This document shows, one piece after another, positions 12,901 through 23,805 of a DNA stretch of 64,000 nt. Below the pieces are notes generated by a model. It was given only the letters and a program-made list of their open reading frames with translations. It ran no database searches and was not told where the DNA came from. Made by a program: the position numbers and the translations under genes. Source of the DNA: Agriotes lineatus (Eukaryota; Arthropoda; Insecta; Coleoptera; Elateridae); NCBI GenBank assembly GCA_940337035.1, contig OW679197.1:62641903-62705902 (forward strand), read 5' to 3'. Position 1 is the stretch's first letter; the number at the start of each line of letters is the position of its first letter.

Positions 12901-13573
12901 ACAACATTTTCCAGGTGGAGAATCGCCCTGATCACCGCAGCAAGATGGTTGGCATTTGCAGTCTCTGCATTTTTGGTATAATTTGCAAGCGCAGTTGTCG
13001 CTTGTGCACTGGCGGTTCTTGCAGCACGTGCAAGAAGCCTTGGAGGCTTTCGGTTTCACTGTAAAAATTAAAATTTGAATTATTTGTTATTCGAATTATA
13101 TTTGTAGAATATAACAGCTGTCTTCCAGGTACGTATCTAATATGAGTTTTAAAAATTAATCCAATATTTCTTAAATTTATATATCTATGTTAAGGTTTCA
13201 TTAGCTTCATGCTTCAGCTATTGTTAATTCTATTTTACATATAACATAAGGTAAGAATATATAACAGAATAAAAAACTAAATTGATATAAAATCTGATTT
13301 TTTAATTCATTTTTTGTTTGGTCCATATTGCATTCTGAAGAATAATGAAAGGTTAACATAAATATATAAATTTAAGAAATATTGGCTGATTATTTTTATA
13401 AACTGATATTTAAATATAAGGTTAACATTTAAAATTAGTGAATAACATAAAATTTCAAAATTTGAATATTAGTTGCTAAAACGGTAAGAGACTAAATTCC
13501 AATAGTAAATAGTATTGGTGGAAAATACATAAAATAAAAATTAAAAACTCTTACCTTGATAAACGTCACTCAT
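6922..13573 (-). CDS. Giant multidomain metallothionein-like protein (two exons)
   Basis: This is a cysteine-saturated protein predicted to bind many d10 metal ions (Zn, Cu, Cd) through thiolate clusters, presumably in the cytosol since no signal peptide is seen. Exon 1 is 13555-13573 (M-S-D-V-Y-Q plus one base), donor GTAAGAG. The intron is 13059-13554 and ends TTTTTACAG. Exon 2 runs from 13058 to the TAA at 6922-6924. After a unique Cys-rich N-terminus (KASCTCCKNRQCTSDNCACK...) come about 30 units of 67 aa. Each is two related domains of 33 and 34 aa with 12 Cys apiece: CCxCxC, x4, CxC, x3, CC, x3, CxC, x3, CxC. The C-terminus is a short non-repeat tail ending CSKQKEIASSCTRTK. Allowing for eleven single-base indels (8090-8280 and 9045-9395, net -9), the product is about 2,054 aa with an estimated 700 or more Cys; ordinary insect metallothioneins are 40-100 aa. 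The frame is the same on both sides of each indel cluster. Family assignment is by pattern. Another cysteine-repeat family cannot be excluded without a search. Confidence 0.85.
6990..12900 (-). repeat. 201-bp coding tandem repeat with higher-order structure
   Basis: The period is exactly 201 bp (67 codons). For example, the same word recurs at 10381 and 10582. Variant-marked units recur at 8289, 9891 and 11901, and another marker at 7891, 9490 and 11500. After correcting the indels, the spacings are 8 and 10 whole units. Units near the gene's 5' end (12400-12900) are more diverged, with CINEKCSCKGTC and CLCTAE variants. Confidence 0.9.
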
Positions 13574-13639
13574 TGTAGCTCTGCTTTCACTGAATACAGT
13601 TGTTGTACTTGACTTAGGTCGTAGATGGTAGTATCAGCT

Positions 13640-13870
13640 AACTGATAAAGTTCCCTGCCCTCGGTTCGATTATATACTGGCTAAGAAAACCGTGTGTAAC
13701 TGCGAGCGGCTCGTTTTCCACTTGTTACTTTGCAAACGAACCATGAAATTGTTGACCAAATCTTGGAAATAATCATTATCGTTATCTAGAAAATTCCAAT
13801 ACGCAATTTTTGTGATCAACTGACCACTACACGCATTTATTTATATATCAAATGTTTTATAGCATAATTC
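13640..13870 (-). promoter_or_regulatory. Promoter of the giant metallothionein gene
   Basis: On the minus strand a TATATAA box (13676-13670) lies about 33 bases before the A of an insect-type initiator TCAGTT (13645-13640), some 70 bases upstream of the ATG. Just upstream of the TATA box is TACACACGG (13698-13690), one base different from a metal-response-element core TGCACAC(GG). No perfect MRE core (TGCRCNC) was seen in the nearest few hundred bases. The segment out to about 13870 is homologous to 23530-23800. Confidence 0.7.
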
Positions 13871-14688
13871 TGTTCTACGTCCTATTTGCGAATTCAGCTG
13901 AGATTCTACAAATTAGAGCTAGCGATACTGCAATTTCTATTAGGTATTGATGGATGAATAGTTTGCAATTTTAGCAAACATTGTAGTTCAAGTTAGGTAC
14001 ACGTGCAAGATACCTATCTTCTCAGAAATTATGATGACATGTCAAAAATAATGTTCTTTTATGCTTATACGTAATTATATCTTTCTTTGTTTTCTTAAAT
14101 TGTGGATTTTATAGTTCTTATTTCAATTGTGTGTCTCTTAATTTAGGTTTTTACAACCTATAAAATAATTTTAATTAAAGTTGTTGTATTTTCTTTCAAA
14201 TGCGTGAATCAAAAAAATTAATTGCCTGTTCTGTATAATTTGATAGGTAATTCCTATTACCTTATAGATAATGAATCTTTAATTTTAAAAAGGCTGTGAT
14301 TACCATGCCAAGAATGTATTTTCGTTTATAATTGAGGAACAAATTACTCTTGCTTTATAATAACTCGAAAAGTCTTCATGCACTATGTAAAATAACTTAT
14401 GCTCTAAGAAATATGTTTGTGCGTTTTGTTACCATCTGTAATGACATAAACATATTCTCATAAAGGTGTATTACAACTGGGAACAGACTCACTGAAACAG
14501 AGGAAACTTCGCTTCAACTCTATGAGAAAAAAACATATATCATGATTGGTCCTGTTTGTAAGTTTCGCTCCCTCATCGCAGAAAGTTGGAACTGACCAAT
14601 CGGATGAATCTATCTTATAAACTTTATTAGACATTTCCTTTAAAAAACGTACAATGTTCGTGAGTTGCGATGAACGTACGTATAGACA
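13871..14688. other. Intergenic, no gene recognised
   Basis: AT-rich upstream flank of the metallothionein gene. A near-MRE word (TGCACGT on the minus strand, about 14000) is present but not a perfect match. Short open frames here look like chance. Confidence 0.4.
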
Positions 14689-15850
14689 GGGTGTTCCTAA
14701 ATAAGTATCGCAACGGAACACTGTAGATTCCTTGAGCAAAAATATGATGATTTAACTCAACTTACCTATATACAAAGTTGCTTAGTTTAGCCGCTAGAGG
14801 GCTTTAAAAACGATTAACTTTTTAAAAATGTTTAACCCCCTGTATAATCACTACCATTTTCTTTAATAGTTACTTTAATTTAGAAACTATTTCCTCTCTT
14901 ACAAAATTTTAGTCGGGTAAACGGTTTAGCCACAAAAAAATTTAAATCCCTACAACCTAGTGTTAAGTTACAATTACTGATTCAGGCTTGTAGGGATTTA
15001 GAAATTTTTTTTCCCGCAGCTGATCATGTAAGTCAGGGATACAGCCTTAGTAACAAAACGTGTAAGTCGGTGATTATATTTGTTTGCTACTTTTTCTTGA
15101 CAACGGAACTTAATATTATTATTAAGTCCTAGGATAATAAAATTAGCAACGCAAGATGCAGATTAAGACGTTTTGTTTATAAATTGCAAGTGTTTATGTG
15201 ACATGTGACACTCACAGGTAACACGACTCACGAAAACTAATCCTGGTGACAGGTGACAAACCAAACGATTTTTTTCAAAAATCTAGGAAAATTTCGATAA
15301 GCAGCGGGAAAATATAATAAGATAACTCGGAATGTATCGCCTATTAACATTTTTGGCAGGCAACAAGCCGCGACTTCGTCTTGGCTTGTACTTGCTTACC
15401 TCAAATGTTAATAGGGCCTTACATTCCTTGTTACTTAAATAGCTATTTGTGGCTAAACCGTTTACCCGACTAAAATTTTGTAAGAGAGAAAATAGCTTCT
15501 AAATTAAAGTAACTATTCAGAAAGAAAAATTGGTAGTAATTATACAGGAGGTTAAACAAATATGGATGGATAATTTATTGTGACAAAGTTTTTAAACTCC
15601 CTGTAATTTTCGAAAATAGGGTGTATTCTTCAAAAACCTGTGGTTTACTGGTACAAATGCATGGCCAAAAAATGAATAAAATCTATCAAAGATTTTTCAT
15701 ATTTGAAAAAATTTAAAAAAGTTAATAGTTATTATAGCCCTCTAGCGGCTAAACTAAGCAACTTTGTATATAGGTAAGTTGAGTTAAATCATCATATATT
15801 TGCTCAAGGAATGTACAGTGTTCCGTTGCGACACTTATTTAGGAACACCC
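14689..15850. mobile_element. Long inverted-repeat (foldback/MITE-like) element
   Basis: The two ends are inverted copies beginning GGGTGTTCCTAAATAAGT. Homology continues through GCAACGGAACACTGTA and GCCGCTAGAGGGC, then after divergent spacers through the AGTCGGGTAAACGGTTTAGC segment (14911-14930 and 15450-15472). A small inner palindrome (AAATCCCTACAA near 14943 and its complement near 14990) is also present. No coding sequence and no convincing target duplication were found. Confidence 0.75.
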
Positions 15851-16977
15851 GTAGAATGAAAAAGCGAAAATGATGTATCCAACGGACACTGAGTGCTCAT
15901 TCACGTAGCAGCAAAAGCGACGGGGTGCTCGGTAGTGTGTTAGGTTAGTTGCAGTTGCAATTTGAGCTCGCTTCAACTCTGTACATTTTTTGTTTCAGCC
16001 TCTTTGCAAACTTCACCCCGCTGGAATCAGTCATCCCGACTTCAATTTCTCCTCCAACACCGGTAATATTAGTTTTTCCGAAAACGGTTTTGCCATAAGA
16101 TATCATATTAGCTAAAATTTCAAATCCGGAACGAATTGTTTCCGACAGAGACTATTTGCAGATTTGAGGTCCGTTAAGAAATTTGTTCCGGAAACCGTTA
16201 TTTTAGCATGCGCAGGAGTAGCTGCGTTTCTGAAATGTTGCATAATTTTGAAAATTGGAATTGCAACTTCATAAAACAGCGACGTCTCAAAACAAAGTAT
16301 ATAACGTTACACAATGAAATTAGCAGTAAAAGGTGCATGAAATACACACGGTGCTTTATGATTAAAAGGGCTTTTGTCAGAACTTCTCTCGCAAGTCGTG
16401 ACACTAAATATTTAAAAAGATCAAAGGCAACTAGAGGTAAAAATATCTTTAAAGCTCCTAATAATACTGAAACAATAAAAGGAAACACTTGGTAATGCAA
16501 ATTTCATTTTTTTTGCAAATAAAAAAGTAATGCAGACAGGATACGAACACCAGTGCAGCACTTACAGAAGGAATTTCAACGGGAAGAAAGCAGGCAGCCC
16601 CAGCGCACCCTTCGATGGTATCCTGCGACAAAGCTGTGTCTTATATGGCCGCGCAGTGACTGCATTAGATTCAACAGCTTATTGTGGCCCATTTTTACTT
16701 TTTACAGCAATTACCCTTTATCTGTTGGGTCCAATTTTTGTCAAGGGTATGTGCTATGTACAAATTCATACTTTTATCTATTCCTCAGTTAAAGCAAACA
16801 TAGGCAAAGTTTCATTTTTTAAAAGTTTTCACCCTGTATGTATTTGATCGAAATTGTCTCGGTTTTATGCGAGGTAGATATTAAATTCTAATATATTAAA
16901 AAATTTAAGACGCTGTTTGCACTTTAGACACAATAATGTAGACGCTCACTTTGAATAGGCGGAGGGACTAATGAACA
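15851..16977. other. Intergenic, no gene recognised
   Basis: Open frames of 79-105 codons at 16198-16850 show no recognisable motif and overlap on opposite strands. I do not support any of them as genes. Confidence 0.4.
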
Positions 16978-16989
16978 TTATCGATATAT

Positions 16990-17332
16990 TAGTATCAGTA
17001 GTTAGTATTTGTTGTGGGGAAACTGATGTCAAGCAAGTACGCCTTCATATGCCCTTTTTGTCAACCCCGCATGCAAAGTACCAGGTACCTTAGTCCTACT
17101 TAGAATTTTGCCGAGACTAAGGAGTTCCAATCCTGGCAAGGGATCTTTTACATGCTACACATCGTAGTAACAAGGGACCCACGGCTTTACATCACTTCCG
17201 AATAATGGCATGCTGCAGAGGTTTTTCTCAACATTTTTCTATTTTTTAAAAACTTCACCGGGACTGGGAATCGAACTCTCGACCCTTAGATCAGTACCCA
17301 GAATCCTTAACAACTGAGCTATGAAGACCGGC
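16990..17332 (-). mobile_element. tRNA-derived SINE
   Basis: Read on the minus strand from 17332, the head contains a pol III box A (TAGCTCAGTTG) and box B (GAGTTCGATTCC) at tRNA-like spacing, followed by a non-tRNA body. The insert is flanked by a perfect 12-bp duplication TTATCGATATAT at 16978-16989 and 17333-17344, as expected from LINE-mediated insertion. Confidence 0.85.
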
Positions 17333-17344
17333 TTATCGATATAT

Positions 17345-18531
17345 ACGCAGCTGATTTTATACCAATACGTATAGAAGATGAAAATGAAGAAAAGGGTAAA
17401 ATAATATTGCAAGAACTACACGTCAGTATAAGATATGATTGGTTTTTTGGGTTGCAGTTTAAATAAAGCGTTTGCTACATTGCCTTATATAATTGAAATG
17501 TTGACACTGTATTCAATCCTTCTAGAATTAATGTTGAAATCTCATGATGAAATAAAAGAAATTACAATGAACAGTTTAGAGCCTTCGTTAATATAGCATC
17601 CACCAGTAGGTACTACAACTTTAGAAACAGTTGTCTGAAAAATATTTACTTTTAAAGATGTAGTTAGTAAAAACTATAATTACAGAAACCCTGTTTACAA
17701 AAAAACCTTCAAAGAATATCGCCTTCAAAACATGATAAGTGGACGGACTACCAGTGAATGAAACATAGGCGTAACGATGCAGATCTCACAGTGACTTGAT
17801 ACTGACAGGGCCAATAACTTTTCATTTTTCAGCAGGCTACATTTATTACTAAATTTTCTTGTGTCTCTGTAATTTTGGAAATATGTGACTGCTCCAGGTC
17901 TTTTTTTAACGCAGGTGTAATCTATCTGTCTGTATGATGAGTTTAGTGCCTTGTGCAAAGTGGACGAAATGGTGAGGATATTTTATTAGAATTATTGCAA
18001 CAAATAGTAAAAATAACATGAGTAAGCTCTTAATAGAAGCTTCGCCATAATAATGGAAGACTTTCATAATACACGCTTGTAAGTAGTCCAATTATTTATT
18101 AAATTATTAATTTTAAATATAGTAACAGCCATGACATTTTCATTCATACTGAAGTTTTGCAAAACAACAGAATTGTTTTGCTTAATAATAATTAAAACAC
18201 GTTTTATGAAGAATAATACCAAATACAGTAAAAAATACATCCATAAGAATGGCCATCCGCCTTTTTAAATTAAAGTTTTATTACAGTAATTAGCATTACC
18301 CGTTACCTGTCAAATAAGCAAGGCATTTGACAGGAATTAAAATAAGTTATTTAAATTTCAATAAAAGGCAAATACATTGTATAATTCAAATTATAAGTAA
18401 AACACACAACTTACAAGAATACTAGAAAGCTATGAGTAGGTATAAGCTTCATACGACTATTCAACACTATAACATATAAGCCAATCACATTGCAGACATT
18501 TGCTTTTTTCAACCAATAACAGCAGTATATC
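17345..18531. other. Intergenic, no gene recognised
   Basis: AT-rich sequence without recognised repeats or coding motifs. Short frames at 17725-18091 and 18411-18593 have no recognisable features. Confidence 0.4.
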
Positions 18532-18535
18532 ACTG

Positions 18536-19945
18536 TGTAACGTTTCGTCCCGCGCGAACGCGTTTTTAAATTAAAATTAATTAGCGCGTTCATTCTCAGC
18601 GATTTTTGATTATCAGGGGCTGTAGGTCTGGAACGCCCGTCCAGCCATAACGGCGCGTCATCAACGGATCCCCCGCTCCACGACGTATGCGCATCTCTGC
18701 GCCGGTCCCCCTCTTAAATCCTCCGAGGAAGTTGTTCGCTGCACGAAGCCCGAAGGCGAACACTTATAAGCAGTTCCACGACCGCTACTCAAGGCATTCA
18801 TCCACTTGTACACCGACACCTTCACCAGCATCCATTCCCCTCCTAGATCCCGATCCCGTTCCGTCTTGGCTAGTTATTTAATTACGAATTAATTTCATTT
18901 TCCGACCTGACCCGTAGTCGGCGATAGGCGAAGACTTCTCCTGGAAGTAGGCCGCCTTCACGATTACAAACTTAAATCCTTTCCTTATCCTGCAGAATAG
19001 GTACGGGACGAAGTCCGCTGTAAAGCCGCTCCGCCGTTCTGCTACCATTTGTTAATAATTTAATTTGACAAATCCTTAAGACGTGTTTGCAGGCGAAGAC
19101 TCAATTTAGAGACCGCCAGGCCCGTCTATTTGAATAACTTGCGTAGCAAGCAACCTAAATGTCATTTTGCTAATAATAATCTCCCAAAGGTCCTTACAAT
19201 TAAAATATGACAAAAGCATCTCGCAATACCTATTTTAAAAGCCCAAATAATTACTAAATTACGGCCTTTGAAAGAATTGGTTAATGTTCTTGTTAGCTAC
19301 AGAATTCTACCTACCAGAGAAGTCCGAGATAAACATCTCCAGGCCGCGCCTCCTTGAAGGGGACCTCCTCGTAACTAGCAGCTAACGCAAGGACAACCAC
19401 TAGGTGGATATCTCCACCAAAACCTCGTGGCAGCGCACCTTACACCAAACATCACGTCGCGAAGTCTCCGAATAAGGGCTAACCTCTTAAACGCTACCGT
19501 CACGTAAGCAAAATCCCGGTATCTAGCTAATTAACCTGTCATTACAGCAACATGTGCTCATAACCCTTTCGCCTGGGGTTAACTTCAAGCCGTTCCAGAA
19601 GCCACCAGCGTCGTACCCGCAAGAATTCCCGAGGGGGCAACCAGAAACAACCGTTTACACGGCTGCACGATGGGTTGCAGCAAAAAGGGGCAAAACGCAA
19701 CGGAAGACCGAATATTACTTTTATTAGCGAAATACATGTTAATTTTTAATTATACAATTATGATTACGTTTGTAAATAGTTCTGAGCACCAATATTAAAT
19801 TGTTTAAAGCTATCCTGTGTTTGGTTTGCTACGCTTCTTATGTATATCTGGAAATCTTGACCCTGTCTCCGACTCGACTAGCTACCAGAAAGTTAATTAG
19901 TAATTATCTTTGTACCCTTAATGAGCACAAGGGTGAAATATTATA
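18536..19945 (+). repeat. 5' LTR (1,410 bp)
   Basis: Begins TGTAACGTTTCG and ends GGTGAAATATTATA. It differs from the 3' LTR by scattered single bases and an extra 7-bp AAGCAGT near 18768, which accounts for the whole length difference. The unusual end lacks the canonical CA. Confidence 0.85.
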
Positions 19946-19963
19946 TGGCGCCCGAGCAGGGAC
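19946..19963 (+). other. Primer-binding site, tRNA-Lys-type
   Basis: TGGCGCCCGAGCAGGGAC directly follows the 5' LTR. It differs by one base from the well-known tRNA-Lys3 complementary PBS. Confidence 0.8.
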
Positions 19964-20567
19964 CAGATATACATAACGAGTAGCAAACACTAGATTGGCA
20001 CCCGGAATAAACCTGGAAAATATCCGATTAAAATCTTGTAATTTAAATATTTTATAAAACCTGTTACAGCATAGGAAATCCACCGCAGCCGAGAACCAGC
20101 CAGAACCCGTAATGTCCAGCCTAAGATTCCAAGTTCCTTGTCCGAAATCCTGTGTAATCCAGATAAGATCTCCCAGAAACCCTGTCTAGTCCGTAAATCC
20201 TCCTGAAACCTCAAGGATCAGCGGCTTCCCTGCTGATACGGGATTTTGCGACCCCGAGGTGCCCTAGCTGTTTTTTTCAAAGAAACGCCAGCGTAGCAGC
20301 GTATTTCGCCACCCTCAGGGGTCAGCCTCATCAGCTGACACGGGCCTAGCGTTCCCGAGGCACCCGAGCGAATCCCAGATGAAGAAGATGGCAGCAGAAG
20401 GCCAGTTTTTCAGTCCCAGAGCCGCAGGAAGCTGCATATAAGTGCCTGGTGAGTCTGGAAAGAAAGAATCATGTAAGTTTGTGTGAATGCCGCCGTAGTT
20501 AGCGTGAAAACTTACCATGAAACCCGTTTGGAGGTGAGTCCTGTGCGCCGTTGTGTGTAAAATTTTA

Positions 20568-21217
20568 CGCCGGGCTCCGCGGCCTCTGAATTTTTCCCTA
20601 GAGAGATGGTGTTGTGAAAGAAGGTTATCCTGAACCCCGAATTCTTTCGCACACTCAGAATCTCCCAGCATGAATGTAGGTTGATACCGCAACTGCATCA
20701 GCTCCGTAAGCTCCTGCTAGTGTGATCACATGTTGAGACCGCAACTGTGCATCAACCCCGTGAGTTTGTAACTCTGCGCTTAATCCAGATAAGCGTCAGA
20801 GAGCGTTCCAGACGAATGCATTTATAATGCGATTCCAGAATGTATTCCAGATGAATGCCTTTGTGACAGTGCAATTCTAGAATGAATGCAAATGTGCATC
20901 CGCTCCGTGAGTGTGAAACTCTCCTACCCAGATAAGCGTGAGAGAGTTTTCCCTGAACGAATGTACCTGTAACAGAGCGTTTAATTTTAAAATGCGATTA
21001 GTATGATTGAAAGTACTGACCGTTCTCCTTCTGAAGCGTACTTTTACCCCCGTAAACCCGGCTAACAGTAAAAGTTTGCAGGTATATCGAAGCTTGAAGG
21101 AGAAGATGTGGAAAGGAAGCCGACTGTTTCCTGTACCAGATGACTCGAAGTTGAATTTTTTTGTGCGTACTAGTTTCCGGAAGATTGTGCGCCGGGCTCC
21201 GCTGCTTATACAATCTT
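20568..21217 (+). other. Repeated GC hairpin motif in LTR-element interior
   Basis: The 13-mer CGCCGGGCTCCGC occurs at 20568-20580 and 21190-21202. The second copy sits in the loop of a 9-bp stem, GAAGATTGT (21180-21188) pairing with ACAATCTTC (21209-21217). The first is flanked by looser A/T complementarity (AAAATTTT...AATTTTT). This could be an RNA packaging or dimerisation structure; function is inferred only. Confidence 0.45.
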
Positions 21218-21403
21218 CTTCCAGCTCAAAATTTGAATGAATGTACAAATAGTCTGTCCTGAAACCGGAATGCTTTAAGGTACCCAAATAAGCCCGGAAT
21301 GTATTCCGAAAGAAATGAATGTTTTCTGTGTCGAGATCCTCAGGTCCCTTGTGGACGTCTTCTCCACCGGTGGTCTCCCATTTTTACCCAGGAGGAGGTC
21401 ATG

Positions 21404-22806
21404 TGCAACGTTTCGCCCCGCGCGAACGCGTTTTTAAATTAAAATTAATTAGCGCGTTCTTTCTCAGCGATTTTTGATTATCAGGGGCTGTAGATCTGGA
21501 ACGCCCGTCCAGCCATAACGGCGCATCATCAACGGATCCCCCGCTCCACGACGTATGCGCATCTCTGCGCCGGTCCCCCTCTTAAATCCTCCGAGGAAGT
21601 TGTTCGCTGCACGAAGCCCGAAGGCGAACACTTATTCCACGACCGCTCCTCAAGGCATTCATCCACTTGTACACCGACACCTTCACCAGCATCCATTCCC
21701 CTCCTAGATCCCGATCCCGTTCCGTCCTGGCTAGTTATTTAATTACGAATTAATTTCATTTTCCTACCTGACCCGTAGTCGGCGATAAGCGAAGACTTCT
21801 CCTGGAAGTAGGCCGCCTTCACGATTACAAACTTAAATCCTTTCCTTATCCTGCAGAATAGGTACGGGACGAAGTCCGCTGTAAAGCCGCTCCGCCGTTC
21901 TGCTACCATTTGTTAATAATTTAATTTGACAAATCCTTAAGACGTTTTTGCAGGCGAAGACTCAATTTAGAGACCGCCAGGCCCGTCTATTTGAATAACT
22001 TGCGTAGCAAGCAACCTAAATGTCATTTTGCTAATAATAATCTCCCAAAGGTCCTTACAATTAAAATATGACAAAAGCATCTCGCAATACCTATTTTAAA
22101 AGCCCAAATAATTACTAAATTACGGCCTTTGAAAGAATTGGTTAATGTTCTTGTTAGCTACAGAATTCTACCTACCAGAGAAGTCCGAGATAAACATCTC
22201 CAGGCCGCGCCTCCTTGAAGGGGACCTCCTCGTAACTAGCAGCTAACGCAAGGACAACCACTAGGTGGATATCTCCACCAAATCCTCGTGGCAACGCACC
22301 TTACACCAAACATCACGTCGCGAAGTCTCCGAATAAGGGCTAACCTCTTAAACGCTACCGTCACGTAAGCAAAATCCCGGTATCTAGCTAATTAACCTGT
22401 CATTACAGCAACATGTGCTCATAACCCTTTCGCTTGGGGTTAACTTAAAGCCGTTCCATAAGCCACCAGCATCGTACCCGCAAGAATTCCCGGGGGGGCA
22501 ACCAGATACAACCGTTTACACGGCTGTACGACGGGTTGCAGCAAAAAGGGGCAAAACGCAACGGAAGACCGAATATTACTTTTATTATCGAAATACATGT
22601 TAATTTTTAATTATACAATTATGATTACGTTTGTAAATAGTTCTGAGCACCAATATTAAATTGTTTAAAGCTATCCTGTGTTTGGTTTGCTACGCTTCTT
22701 ATGTATATCTGGAAATCTTGACCCTGTCTCCGACTCGACTAGCTACCAGAAAGTTAATTAGTAATTATCTTTGTTCCCCTAATGAGCACAAGGGTGAAAT
22801 ATTATA
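21404..22806 (+). repeat. 3' LTR (1,403 bp)
   Basis: Direct copy of 18536-19945, beginning TGCAACGTTTCG. High identity to the 5' LTR implies recent insertion. Confidence 0.85.
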
Positions 22807-23098
22807 ACTGAATATTGGGCACCATGCAAAATATTCACAAAACAATGTACGTACTCAAAAAATAAATAGCCTTGTTGCGAAGTATCGCTTAGCAACGATG
22901 TTCTGTCCTTAGTGATATCGCTAGGTTACGTAACACTAAACCCCAACAAACTGTGTGGCTTGTTTTAAAAATTTTAAAATGCTGTGTTTTGGAAGTATTC
23001 CGCTGAAATCAATTGAGAATGAATAATTATATTAATTGTTGGAATATTTTTCAATAAAGTTAACCGTTATGTATTAATATTGTTAAATAGTCGTCCCA

Positions 23099-23310
23099 AA
23101 TACCACTTGAAGTGGATATATTTTTTTTAAATATTTTGTCATTCCCATAGAAATTATTGCAAATTTCACTCAACAAAATCACATTTAAATGTCACTCGCC
23201 TTCGGCTCGTGACATTTTTGATGTGATTTTGTATCGTGAAATTTAAACGCAATAATTTACATGGAAACGACAAAATATTTGTCAAAAATATATCCACTGC
23301 TTGTGGTATT
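23099..23310. repeat. Foldback element with UUCG-type central loop
   Basis: Imperfect palindrome: AATACCACTTGAAGTGGATAT at the left pairs with ATATCCACTGCTTGTGGTAT at the right. Inner arms pair through AAATCACATTTAAATGTCAC, around a GC-rich centre TCGCCTTCGGCTC. Confidence 0.75.
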
Positions 23311-23529
23311 ACCCTTGAATATTCTCTTTATAAATCCTAGACAGGTCATCGAAATTTAATTGTTAAGAAATAACAGTATTATATATAATGATCTAGAGTG
23401 TTTGCTGAAATTGCGCCTGCAAGGTTCATTCAGTAACATCTGAAAGAAGATCAAGTATCAGTACCTCGAATTTTAAGAGCCAACTTGAACCATTAGTAAT
23501 GTCTCGATTTAATTTTTAAATGTTTCGGA

Positions 23530-23800
23530 GGTCAGATTAAATTATAAAACCTTTGATATAGAAACAAATTTGTAATAAATACTTGTAGTGGTCAATTGTT
23601 TATCAAAATTGCGTCATAGAATTTTCTAGATAATGATAATAATTATCTCCAAGAATCGGTCAACAATAATTATATCATTCGTTGACGAAATAACTTGTGC
23701 AAAACGAGTCGCTCCGAGTTGCACACGGTTTCAGTAGCTAGTATATAAGTGTATATTCCACAGTTAGTTAATAGAGACCGAAGTCTACTACGATTGACTA
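23530..23800 (+). promoter_or_regulatory. Second metallothionein-type promoter copy, with perfect MRE
   Basis: Plus-strand homology to the minus-strand promoter of the giant gene is visible over about 250 bases. It includes TGTAGTGGTCA, AGAATTTTCTAGATAA, CGGTCAACAA, AAAACGAGYCGCTC and CACACGGTTT. A TATATAA box lies at 23742-23748, and a CAGTTAG initiator-like word about 15 bases further on. Here the element upstream of the TATA box is TGCACACGG (23720-23728), a perfect metal-response-element core. Homology fades through the 5'UTR. No ATG with metallothionein codons follows, so this is an orphan promoter or the remnant of a divergently oriented paralogue. Confidence 0.7.
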
Positions 23801-23805
23801 GTATC

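Larger units (their letters stand above)
18536..22806 (+). mobile_element. Non-autonomous LTR retrotransposon (LARD-like)
   Basis: Two near-identical direct repeats (18536-19945 and 21404-22806) bound a 1,458-bp internal region. A 4-bp duplication ACTG (18532-18535 and 22807-22810) flanks the element, fitting a Gypsy-type integrase. A primer-binding site abuts the first LTR and a purine tract AGGAGGAGG (21389-21397) precedes the second. The internal region has no gag or pol and no frame longer than about 136 codons, so proteins must be supplied in trans. Mobilisation by an unseen autonomous relative is inferred. Confidence 0.85.

Noticed and set aside
6885..12935. Minus-strand alternative frames rich in Ala/Asn/Val (NASARVPAALVNANV type)
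   Set aside because: Frame shadow of the same repeat. The short pieces arise at the single-base indels.
7092..12981. Plus-strand frames of up to 1,946 codons with hydrophobic repeats
   Set aside because: The 201-bp unit is a multiple of three and several frames lack stops within it, so every such frame stays open along the array. Only the minus-strand frame has the cysteine pattern, promoter, splice sites, unique ends and poly(A) signal.
16198..16850. Overlapping frames of 79-105 codons on both strands
   Set aside because: No motifs and mutual overlap; probably chance.
17250..17340. A genuine tRNA gene (box A and box B present)
   Set aside because: The tRNA-like part cannot form a full cloverleaf, is joined to a long body and is flanked by a 12-bp duplication; it is a SINE head.
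20877..21287. 136-codon minus-strand frame in the LTR element interior
   Set aside because: No gag/pol or other motif, and it overlaps other frames in a region of repeated AATGCA/GAATG words.
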